Shown here in pieces: positions 1-7,017 of a stretch of DNA of 8,536 nucleotides. The notes beneath the pieces are model-generated. The model saw only the letters and a list, made by a program, of their open reading frames with translations. It was not told the origin of the DNA and did no database searches. Both the position numbers and the translations under genes were made by a program. The DNA is from Candidatus Alkanophagales archaeon. GTDB lineage: Archaea > Halobacteriota > Syntropharchaeia > Alkanophagales > B39-G2. Within the stretch, counting starts at the first letter, position 1; each line of letters starts with the position of its first letter. The stretch spans positions 1 through 8,536 of the forward strand of contig QMVQ01000057.1 of assembly GCA_003661185.1 (NCBI GenBank), in the 5' to 3' direction.

Positions 1-98
1 ATATTTTGTAGCCCGCTCCTTAAGAGAGGGGTGGGATGCGGTTCGTGACCGCCCCGAAGGTGCATGGGCTCAGAGCGTGAAGCTCCGAGTGAACGCCC
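1..98. other. Three consecutive hairpins, unidentified structured region
   Basis: Three stem-loops follow one another. Bases 12-19 pair with 28-35 (8 pairs including two G-T wobbles). Bases 38-42 pair perfectly with 48-52. Around 66-98, CTC/GAG and GAGC/GCTC arms fold inside a GGGC/GCCC outer pair with bulges. The density of stems suggests a structured RNA or the end of a mobile element, for example the 3' end and guide-RNA region of an IS200/IS605-type tnpB. No protein family can be recognised in any frame, although frame 2 stays open from base 2 to 175. The strand is undetermined. The structures are seen directly; their nature is a guess. Confidence 0.3.
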
Positions 99-349
99 AA
101 CCACCACTAACTCTACAAATGCCTTGGGATCAACATAGCGCCCACAGCTTTCAGGAATATCTCAACCCATTTTAAGATGTTTTCGACGCTTTTGAGTTAA
201 AGTCATGTTCTTCGTAAGGAGAGCGCTTAGTCTGCTCGTTGGTGCTTTCCTATGCTGAACATCAGGGATTACGTGTCACGCCCGCTGTAACTCGGTTAAA
301 GCCTCGCACACTTAGCTTGCGGTCTGAGAGCGTGCCATGTTGCTCATGG
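99..349. other. Gene-free stretch upstream of the TraB gene
   Basis: No frame on either strand gives a recognisable protein, and stop codons are frequent. Two short perfect hairpins are visible: CTGA/TCAG around 254-264, and CCATG/CATGG at 335-349 just before the TATA-like box of the next gene. Base composition is slightly AT-richer than in the neighbouring genes. It may be the decayed remainder of whatever occupied bases 1-175. Confidence 0.35.
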
Positions 350-364
350 TATTTAATTATTTAG
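350..364 (+). promoter_or_regulatory. Putative archaeal TATA box for the TraB gene
   Basis: An A/T-only run (TATTTAATTATTTA) lies about 60 bases upstream of the ATG at 418 and is the best TATA-like element before the gene. A start about 25 bases downstream would give a leader of roughly 30 bases. No SD site precedes the ATG. The hairpin at 335-349 directly abuts the box on its upstream side. Confidence 0.4.
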
Positions 365-417
365 TGCGAAGATAAACGCAGTTGGCATAAGCAAGCGCCA
401 CCAGCGGAACCGTAGCG

Positions 418-1638
418 ATGGTCAAAATAATACTCGTGGGCACGGGACACGTCTTAGAAAAGAGCGTAAAGGAGGTCAAAGAGAAAATAGAGGAGGCAGC
501 GCCGGACGTTGTTGCGGTTGAGCTTTGTAGAGGGCGTTACAAAACGCTCACAGGCGAATACGAGTTTTCGGTCAAGGATGCTTTGAAGGGGGGCAAGCCC
601 TACGTCCTTATGGTGCAGTGGCTACTCGCCTACCTACAGAAGAGACTGGGGGCGGACCTCGGCGTGGAGCCGGGCGCTGAGATGCTCGCCGCCATCGAAA
701 AGGCAAAAGAGCTGCAGTGCCGTGTTGCGCTCATAGACAGGGACATAAGCGTCACGATGCAACGCTTCTGGCGTGAGATGCGTTTCTTTGAAAAGCTGAA
801 GATGGTATTTACCCTGATATCGTCACTGGCGAGGGGCGTTGGGCTGGAGAAACTTGAGGAAGAGGGTATAAAGCTTGAGGAGATTACAAGCGGGGATGTC
901 GTGACACGGCTCGTTGAGGAACTTCGTCGCTTCTCGCCGAACGCCGCAAAGGTGTTAATAGACGAGCGGGACGCTTACATGGCAAAGCGGCTACTCGAAG
1001 TCTCGAACATGCTTTCAAAAGAGAAACCAGATGGCAAGATAGTGGCGGTCGTTGGCGCAGGACACGTCGAAGGCATTAAAAAGTATCTGGAAAGCCCTGA
1101 GAGCATCCCACAGGACGAGGAGCTTTGCCGTCTGCCAAAAAGACGTTTCAGTCTCGCAAAAATTCTCGGCATTATAATTTTGGTCTTTGTGGCTTTTTTC
1201 CTGCTTGCTTTCTCTAATATTCCTTCGGGGGTATTGCTAACCGCCCTCTTTTACTGGTTTATCATAAACGGCGTTCTCTCAGCGGCAGGCGTCGTCGCAG
1301 CCCGTGGACACCCTCTTTCGGCGCTGACAGCCTTTGCAGTGGCTTGGCTCACTTCTCTGAATCCCCTTATGGCGGCAGGCTGGTTCGCAGGGCTCGTAGA
1401 ACTCTACATGAGGAAGCCTGACGCTTCCGACATCAAGAACATGCTGAACGTCGGCACCTTCAAAGAACTGCTCCAAAACCGCCTCTTCAAAGTAATATTC
1501 GTAGCGGCGCTCGCAAACCTCGGCAGCATGCTCGGCACATTCCTCGGCGCCTACGTCGTCCTTAAAATCACAGGCACGCACATAACCGTTTCACTTAACA
1601 CAATCTCTGAAGCGTTCCGCACGTTACTACAACGCTAA
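418..1638 (+). CDS. TraB-family protein with C-terminal membrane domain
   Basis: This is a 406-residue member of the TraB/PrgY/GumN family, named after the enterococcal pheromone-shutdown protein; the archaeal role is unknown. Seen in the sequence: the N-terminal family motif GTGH (8-11, usually GTAH), a conserved glutamate region VAVELCRGRY (32-41), an ERDAYMA segment (183-189) and the second GxxH motif VVGAGH (211-216). These indicate a soluble, possibly metal-dependent hydrolase-like fold. Residues about 246-384 are strongly hydrophobic with about four predicted membrane segments (246-267, 272-295, 298-327, 357-384), an arrangement known in archaeal members. The N domain would sit in the cytoplasm because there is no signal peptide. 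The ATG at 418 is the only usable start, since the frame is closed by TAA at 388 and lacks GTG/TTG/ATG in between. No SD site is seen. It ends in TAA, convergent with the endQ gene 62 bases away. Confidence 0.85.
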   Translation: MVKIILVGTGHVLEKSVKEVKEKIEEAAPDVVAVELCRGRYKTLTGEYEFSVKDALKGGKPYVLMVQWLLAYLQKRLGADLGVEPGAEMLAAIEKAKELQCRVALIDRDISVTMQRFWREMRFFEKLKMVFTLISSLARGVGLEKLEEEGIKLEEITSGDVVTRLVEELRRFSPNAAKVLIDERDAYMAKRLLEVSNMLSKEKPDGKIVAVVGAGHVEGIKKYLESPESIPQDEELCRLPKRRFSLAKILGIIILVFVAFFLLAFSNIPSGVLLTALFYWFIINGVLSAAGVVAARGHPLSALTAFAVAWLTSLNPLMAAGWFAGLVELYMRKPDASDIKNMLNVGTFKELLQNRLFKVIFVAALANLGSMLGTFLGAYVVLKITGTHITVSLNTISEAFRTLLQR

Positions 1639-1658
1639 GGCGGCAGACCGGACGCTTT

Positions 1659-1676
1659 GCTGCGGGCGCCCACAGC
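1659..1676. repeat. Near-perfect palindrome between convergent genes
   Basis: GCTG, one mismatched base and GGGC are followed directly by GCCC, the mismatched base and CAGC. This gives an 18-base palindrome with a single non-pairing position pair. It lies in the 62-base gap between the end of the TraB gene and the end of the endQ gene. No T-run follows on either strand, so it is not a typical archaeal oligo-T terminator. It may still help stop or stabilise the two converging transcripts. Confidence 0.35.
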
Positions 1677-1700
1677 TCGGCTCGGCGCCGTCGGAAAGTG

Positions 1701-2984
1701 TCAAAAATCAAGCAGGGAAAGCTGCCTGCCGTGTTTGTTGTCGGCGCAGCGTTCGCCGCTTTTGTCGCTCTCGCCGCTCTCGCTGCGTGCCTCTTCCACC
1801 AACTTTATGACGCCGTATTTTCCGCCGCCGCCAGGGACCACGACGACTTTTCCCTCTCTGAATGCGAGGATGGCGGCGGCGACGCGTTCGTCAAGCTCGC
1901 TCAGCTCCTCGTAGCTTGCATCCACGAGTACGCTCACCTCGTCGCCGAACCGCTCAAGGAAAAGCTCCCACGTCTCACGAACTGCCTTCGACGAAGGTCC
2001 CATCTGCAGCGCAAGCGCCACGATTTCCGCAAGCGGAATTAAACGCAGGTATGGAGGGCGGTGCGGAGGGTGCGTGCCATTGCAGTCCGCCAGCTCTTTT
2101 ACTCTATCCTTGACGCCCTTTTTTATCCTCCCACCGCAAGAGCATCGCCACCGCAGCGAAATCGCATCTTCGAGCGTGTAATGCTTGTAACACTTTATGC
2201 AGGCGCTCTCGTTGTATTTGCCCTCCTCAGGCGGGATGCCGACGTTAAGCACGGGCTTCCTGCCCCTCTCCCTCAAAATTGCCATTTTCAACTCTTCAAA
2301 GCTCAAATCCCGAAGCTCAAACCTGTTAAACTCACGGGCGAGCCTTGTCGGCGGGGGCGAATGTGCGTCGGAATTTGTGAGAAACGTAAGCTCGTGCAGC
2401 TCGCTTATCCTATCGGCGTAGGAGGAATCTGCGCTCAGCCCAAGTTCGACGAAAGAAATGTAATCTGTCAGGTCGCCGTAGCATTCTCCAAGCGAATCGT
2501 GGTAGGCGTAGAGCGCTGTCCAAGGTGTGAATGCATGGCATGGCCCTATTAAAGCCTCACACTCCTTTGCCACCTCTGCAATCTCCTCACCGCTCAAGTT
2601 CAACGTCGGACGTCCGTTCTCTTCGATGTCCTTCGAGTGCTTAGAAAATTTTTCGAAAAGCTCCTCCGCCTTCGAAACCGTCGGCACTAAGAGCAGGTGG
2701 TGAACCCGCTTTGTGTCCTCAACCTCGACGGTCAGCACGAACGCCGTCTCGCATTTCTCAAGCACGCCACCATACCCCTTGCTGTCGCGCTCGAACCTGA
2801 AAACCCCGTTTTCCTCTCTTAATTCTTTTATCTCGGAAAGCCACTTAGGATGCAAGCAGTCGCCAGTGCCAAGTAACTGGATGCCCTTCCTCGCAGCCTC
2901 CACAGCAAGCGTTCTCAACTCCATCCTTCGCGACGTCGCCGCCGAGTAACGGGAATGAATGTGCAGGTCAGCATTCACGAGCAT
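1701..2984 (-). CDS. endQ: Endonuclease Q-like PHP-domain DNA repair nuclease
   Basis: EndoQ nicks DNA 5' to deaminated bases (uracil, hypoxanthine, xanthine) and abasic sites. This 427-residue protein has the family length and layout. A PHP phosphoesterase domain carries candidate metal ligands H8, H10 (DLHIH), D42/H45 (GTGDCLH), H95/H96, H150 and D206/H208 (NSDAH). A four-cysteine zinc knuckle follows (C262, C265, C281, C283), then a helical region and a PGGGGKYG loop (about 384-391). The last seven residues, QLSLLDF, fit the PCNA-interacting consensus QxxLxxF, as expected for a nuclease working at the sliding clamp. The ATG at 2984 is preferred because GAGGTG lies 5 bases upstream; a GTG at 2990 is the alternative and would overlap that SD. 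It ends in TGA. It follows the winged-helix gene by 33 bases in the same frame, so co-transcription is likely. Family assignment is from motif order; activity is inferred. Confidence 0.82.
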   Translation of the reverse strand: MLVNADLHIHSRYSAATSRRMELRTLAVEAARKGIQLLGTGDCLHPKWLSEIKELREENGVFRFERDSKGYGGVLEKCETAFVLTVEVEDTKRVHHLLLVPTVSKAEELFEKFSKHSKDIEENGRPTLNLSGEEIAEVAKECEALIGPCHAFTPWTALYAYHDSLGECYGDLTDYISFVELGLSADSSYADRISELHELTFLTNSDAHSPPPTRLAREFNRFELRDLSFEELKMAILRERGRKPVLNVGIPPEEGKYNESACIKCYKHYTLEDAISLRWRCSCGGRIKKGVKDRVKELADCNGTHPPHRPPYLRLIPLAEIVALALQMGPSSKAVRETWELFLERFGDEVSVLVDASYEELSELDERVAAAILAFREGKVVVVPGGGGKYGVIKLVEEARSESGESDKSGERCADNKHGRQLSLLDF

Positions 2985-3017
2985 TGCCACACCTCTCCCC
3001 CGCTTACAGCACGTTAA

Positions 3018-3230
3018 CTACTCTTTTAGCCTTATTGAATACCCTCTTGCTTTTTTCTTGAAAATAAGCTTGTCTTCCCTCGCAAGCCAGCCCACACCCA
3101 TGTAAACAACGCTCTGTGGCGCTTCTATGTTCTCCACAACCTTGGAAAGCGTAAGCTCACCTTTTTCTTTAAGTAGATGCCATATGTCTCCAGCTACGAA
3201 GCCTATTTTATCCTTTAAGTTTATCTCCAA
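3018..3230 (-). CDS. Small winged helix-turn-helix protein
   Basis: This 70-residue protein has the look of archaeal stand-alone winged-helix proteins. Helices are likely at residues 9-22 and 27-36 (LTLSKVVENI), followed by a recognition-like helix (PQSVVYMGVGWLAREDK) and a two-strand wing (LIFKKKARGYSIRL). Such proteins usually bind DNA or RNA as regulators, but no target can be named here. The start is TTG at 3230. GGTGAT, a direct complement of the archaeal 16S 3' tail, sits 5 bases upstream and decides this start. It ends in TAG, followed after 33 bases by endQ in the same reading frame. Two hairpins and a likely promoter lie between it and mmp15 upstream. It could belong to the DUF2582 winged-helix group, but that is from memory of the fold pattern. 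Confidence 0.72.
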   Translation of the reverse strand: MEINLKDKIGFVAGDIWHLLKEKGELTLSKVVENIEAPQSVVYMGVGWLAREDKLIFKKKARGYSIRLKE

Positions 3231-3263
3231 AACTTATCACCCACCAAACGGTCCTGTAAAGGA

Positions 3264-3306
3264 CGTATAAATTCGAAAGGATATTTAGCGCAAGATACTT
3301 TATATT
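3264..3306 (-). promoter_or_regulatory. Putative promoter of the winged-helix/endQ pair
   Basis: Read on the minus strand there are two TATA-like elements: AATATAAAG (3306-3298) and AATTTATAC around 3273-3265. The first would place the start near 3277, with a leader of about 47 bases. That leader would contain a small perfect hairpin (GTCCT/AGGAC, 3251-3264) followed by the SD site at 3241-3236. The second would give a very short leader. Either supports a separate promoter for these genes in the 140-base gap after mmp15. Confidence 0.4.
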
Positions 3307-3320
3307 CTTAACTGACACCT

Positions 3321-3354
3321 TGAGCGCATCACTGCTCAACGCAGCTAACTGCGT
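3321..3354 (-). terminator. Two abutting perfect hairpins after mmp15
   Basis: Seventeen bases past the mmp15 stop codon, ACGCAG pairs with CTGCGT around a four-base loop (3339-3354). Directly next to it, TGAGC pairs with GCTCA around an eight-base loop (3321-3338). Only a short TTTT precedes them on the minus strand and no long T-run follows, so this is not a classic archaeal terminator. They may protect the mmp15 mRNA 3' end, slow polymerase or form a small RNA. Confidence 0.35.
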
Positions 3355-3370
3355 CAAAACGCACAGAGAG

Positions 3371-4600
3371 TCAAAACATTTTCTTCCTGAGTCCGGAAGC
3401 GAGGAGTGCCATGCCGACGGCGCCTGCGAACTGCGAGTTTTCGGGCACGATAATTTTCGTGCGTAGCATTTCCTCGAACTCACGAGCGACGCCTGCGATG
3501 AGGGAAACGCCCCCTACGAATATCACAGGTGAACGTATTTCGATCTCCTGCGCCATTTGGTGTTCATAGACTTGATTTGCGACGCTTCGGCAGGCGGCAG
3601 CGGCGACATCCTCACGAGAAGCACCGCCGGCGAGCGTCACGACGAGGTCTTGGATGCCAAAGACCATACAGTAACTCTGCAGCGTCACCTCTTCCTTCGC
3701 CCTCAAGGCAAGCTCTCCAAGCTCTGAAATGTCAACGCCAAGCCTGTGCGCCGCAACTTCAAGAAAGCGTCCTGAGGAGCCGCCGCAAATCCCACCGAGC
3801 GCAAAGGCGTCGGGGATGCCGTCACGGAGCGTTACTACTTTGTTGCTCATCCCGCCTATGTCGATGACAGTCGCTTCACCTCGCTGGCGGTCTGCGAGGA
3901 AGGCGGCGCCCTTCGAGACGACGCTTATCTCTTCTAAGCTTAAATCTGCGCCGAGACTCTTGGCGACAAGCTCACGCCCGTAGCCCGTAACGCCCGTAGC
4001 CTCCACGTCCTCCATCCGCACGTCAGCGTCGTTTAATGCTATTTCCACAGCTTCGCTTGCGCTCTTCACAGGCTCGGTCGTCGGAATCCAAGCCTTTCCT
4101 ATGATCTTATTATCCTGCATCACCACCACTTTAGTCGTCGAGGAACCCGAATCCACCCCCAGCGTCAAACCCTCCTGCCGCTCCCGCATGAGGAGAGTCT
4201 TCCTCGTGATTATCGTCTTCAGGGCGTCAAGCCTTGCGTAAATCTCAACCTCCTTCGGCTTCTCAACGTTGGAATACGTGATTATCGGCAGGTCGGTTTG
4301 CTCGTGCAAGAAGCGGCGAATCTCGTTCTTCATGACAGCACCCTCGGCGCAGCGGAAACACGTGAGTAAAAGCACGCCCTTAATCGTCGGGTCGTCAAGC
4401 ACCGAGAGCGCTCGTGCCATCATCATGTTCAACGACGAGCTGTCCATCTTGAGCCCGAAAATCTCGCACGCACGCTCCACATCGTCATACTCCACCTCGG
4501 GAAACACAAGCTCAATGCCCACGCTCTCTGCAATCTCGTTCAACAACCACTGCATCCCGCTATACTCGGTGCCGCACGATATCTGGGCAACCCTCGTCAT
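3371..4600 (-). CDS. mmp15: Methanogenesis marker protein 15, BadF/HgdC-type ATPase
   Basis: This 409-residue protein matches methanogenesis marker protein 15, found in organisms with methyl-coenzyme M reductase. Residues 1-140 are a marker-specific N domain opening MTRVAQISCGTEYSG, with a TCFRC pair (C81, C84) resembling dehydratase-subunit folds. Residues 145-409 form an ASKHA ATPase like the activases of 2-hydroxyacyl-CoA dehydratases and benzoyl-CoA reductases: phosphate-1 LGVDSGSSTTKVV (147-159), phosphate-2 VIDIGGMSNKVV (245-256), adenosine motif VGGVSLIAG (362-370). C272 (LGGICGGSSGRFLE) and C311 (QSYCMVFG) sit where activases hold the dimer-bridging [4Fe-4S] cluster. The expected job is ATP-driven low-potential electron transfer, perhaps for MCR activation; that is inference. 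The ATG at 4600 has GGAGGG five bases upstream; a longer frame would read through the tRNA gene and is rejected. It ends in TGA. Probably transcribed with tRNA-Ser. Confidence 0.88.
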   Translation of the reverse strand: MTRVAQISCGTEYSGMQWLLNEIAESVGIELVFPEVEYDDVERACEIFGLKMDSSSLNMMMARALSVLDDPTIKGVLLLTCFRCAEGAVMKNEIRRFLHEQTDLPIITYSNVEKPKEVEIYARLDALKTIITRKTLLMRERQEGLTLGVDSGSSTTKVVVMQDNKIIGKAWIPTTEPVKSASEAVEIALNDADVRMEDVEATGVTGYGRELVAKSLGADLSLEEISVVSKGAAFLADRQRGEATVIDIGGMSNKVVTLRDGIPDAFALGGICGGSSGRFLEVAAHRLGVDISELGELALRAKEEVTLQSYCMVFGIQDLVVTLAGGASREDVAAAACRSVANQVYEHQMAQEIEIRSPVIFVGGVSLIAGVAREFEEMLRTKIIVPENSQFAGAVGMALLASGLRKKMF

Positions 4601-4605
4601 TTTTT

Positions 4606-4611
4606 CCCTCC
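4606..4611 (-). promoter_or_regulatory. Ribosome binding site between tRNA-Ser and mmp15
   Basis: GGAGGG begins only four bases (TTTA) after the tRNA discriminator base and is followed by five A residues and the ATG at 4600. It fixes the mmp15 start. It also implies that tRNA 3' processing frees an mRNA with a leader of about 15 bases. Confidence 0.75.
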
Positions 4612-4615
4612 TAAA

Positions 4616-4720
4616 CGCCGAGGCTGGGATTCGAACCCAGGCGGGGCATTGCCCCACAGGCTCTCCGTCCCGACGCAGCACGGCTCCAGGCCTGCGCCTT
4701 ATCCGCTCGGCCACCTCGGC
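4616..4720 (-). tRNA. tRNA-Ser(GGA) with anticodon-loop intron
   Basis: Read on the minus strand this folds as a class II tRNA. The acceptor stem GCCGAGG/CCTCGGC (4720-4714 with 4623-4617) is perfect. The D arm has a GCC/GGC stem. The anticodon stem is CAGGC/GCCTG (4694-4690 with 4661-4657). A long variable arm GGGGC-AAT-GCCCC and a T arm CTGGG-TTCGAAT-CCCAG follow, ending in discriminator G at 4616. CCA is not encoded. The spliced anticodon loop is CTGGAGA, giving anticodon GGA, which reads UCC and UCU serine codons. The long variable arm and G73 agree with a serine identity. Bases 4683-4663 are an intron. The 3' end is 15 bases from the mmp15 ATG. Confidence 0.93.
4663..4683 (-). other. 21-base intron in tRNA-Ser, canonical 37/38 site
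   Basis: Removing these bases restores a seven-base anticodon loop and joins position 37 to 38, the usual archaeal site. Exon 1 and the intron both end in GGAG, so a shift of up to four bases gives the same mature tRNA and sequence alone does not fix the cut. The bulge-helix-bulge is imperfect: 5' bulge AG|C, 3' bulge AG|A, central helix three pairs plus a G-A mismatch. An internal CCGT/ACGG stem offers an alternative fold. Removal would be by the tRNA-splicing endonuclease. Confidence 0.8.
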
Positions 4721-4744
4721 ACTGCTTTTTGGTTGTCTTCCTCA

Positions 4745-4752
4745 TTAATTAA
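4745..4752 (-). promoter_or_regulatory. TATA box of the tRNA-Ser/mmp15 transcript
   Basis: TTAATTAA lies 25-32 bases upstream of the tRNA 5' end, the expected distance for an archaeal box A with a start a few bases before the tRNA. No better promoter is seen between the tRNA and mmp15, where only 15 bases are available. Confidence 0.6.
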
Positions 4753-4756
4753 GCAT

Positions 4757-4781
4757 AACTATCAGAGTAAACTATCGGAGT
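4757..4781. repeat. Two-copy direct repeat upstream of the tRNA promoter
   Basis: AACTATCAGAGT (4757-4768) is followed after one base by AACTATCGGAGT (4770-4781), 11 of 12 bases identical with a 13-base period. It starts five bases upstream of the tRNA TATA box, where a transcription factor could sit. Two copies are too few for a CRISPR array. Confidence 0.4.
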
Positions 4782-4846
4782 TGCTGATGATTCGGGAGCT
4801 TGGTGTTACGGGGAGGCTGTTTTTAATGCTGGGAGGAATGTGAGGC

Positions 4847-4918
4847 ATGCAGGCGCTCGAATTAGATGGAGGTGTATTTATGGTAATGAGTAGTGAGAAG
4901 TTGGGCTTAGGATTCTAA
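4847..4918 (+). CDS. Possible tiny ORF with strong ribosome binding site
   Basis: Two nested starts share one frame and one TAA stop. The ATG at 4847 gives 23 residues and is preceded by GGAGG 12 bases upstream. The ATG at 4880 gives 12 residues and has GGAGGTG, a near-full complement to the archaeal 16S tail, exactly five bases upstream. Nothing in the peptide (MVMSSEKLGLGF) is recognisable. It is alone on the plus strand in a 270-base gap between minus-strand transcripts. It may be the left-over start of a lost gene or a chance match. Confidence 0.2.
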   Translation: MQALELDGGVFMVMSSEKLGLGF

Positions 4919-4943
4919 CGATGCAAAACTGTCATTTTCTCAT

Positions 4944-4975
4944 AAAAAACGCCGATAAAAAGAAAAAATGAAAAA
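4944..4975 (-). terminator. Oligo-T terminator of amt-glnK
   Basis: On the minus strand, 16 bases beyond the glnK stop codon, there are four close T-runs (TTTTT, TTTTTT, TTTTT and TTTTTT). Repeated T-runs without a required hairpin are the usual archaeal intrinsic terminator. This closes the transcript before tRNA-Ser. Confidence 0.7.
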
Positions 4976-4990
4976 TTGGGGAATTACGTC

Positions 4991-6839
<1,849 letters not shown>

Positions 6840-6888
6840 CTTTTGCACCTTTGTTCTACATTTGCATGAAAAATAGGATGAATGTCCT

Positions 6889-6908
6889 CTATATAAATAA
6901 TTTTCGGA
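6889..6908 (-). promoter_or_regulatory. TATA box and BRE of amt-glnK
   Basis: On the minus strand TTATTTATAT (6900-6891) is preceded by CCGAAAAT, a good match to the purine/A-rich B-recognition element. A start about 25 bases downstream would give a leader of about 30 bases carrying the SD AAAGGTG. Confidence 0.65.
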
Positions 6909-6917
6909 ACATCACAC

Positions 6918-6938
6918 TCATTTATACGAATAAAATGA
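6918..6938. promoter_or_regulatory. Imperfect palindrome in the amt/arcS divergent region
   Basis: TCATTTAT (6918-6925) and ATAAAATGA (6930-6938) are reverse complements apart from one extra A, around ACGA. It lies some 20 bases upstream of the amt TATA box, a position suited to an operator. The regulator is unknown, and the AT-richness means it could be chance. Confidence 0.35.
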
Positions 6939-6950
6939 CACAGACGATAA

Positions 6951-6984
6951 TTAAAGTTGTTGTGCGACTCCTGACAACTGTTAA
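6951..6984. promoter_or_regulatory. Second inverted repeat, near the arcS promoter
   Basis: TTAAAGTTGT (6951-6960) and ACAACTGTTAA (6974-6984) form an inverted repeat with one extra base in the right arm and a 13-base spacer. The right arm overlaps TTAAAT (6981-6986), the best TATA-like element for arcS, about 33 bases before the ATG. A protein bound here could affect arcS and, at a distance, amt. Binding is inferred. Confidence 0.35.
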
Positions 6985-7017
6985 ATCTTCCCGAACGCAT
7001 GCATAACGAGAGGTGGA

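Noticed and set aside
2..175. Open frame from base 2 to a TAA at 173, as a truncated protein gene
   Set aside because: No family resemblance is visible, it coincides with strong hairpins, and 57 open codons can occur by chance at this base composition.
1639..1700. Intrinsic terminator for the TraB gene
   Set aside because: A palindrome is present, but there is no T-run on either strand, so termination could not be supported.
4601..4714. Upstream extension of the mmp15 frame (38 extra residues starting MAERIRRRPG)
   Set aside because: This stretch is the tRNA-Ser gene read as protein. The SD GGAGGG and family start MTRVAQISCG fix the start at 4600.
4757..4781. CRISPR-like repeat
   Set aside because: There are just two 12-base copies one base apart, with no spacer-sized gaps and no cas genes in the window.
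6900..7000. NrpR-type operator GGAA-N6-TTCC upstream of amt
   Set aside because: Only isolated GGAA and TTCC half-sites occur; no correctly spaced pair was found.
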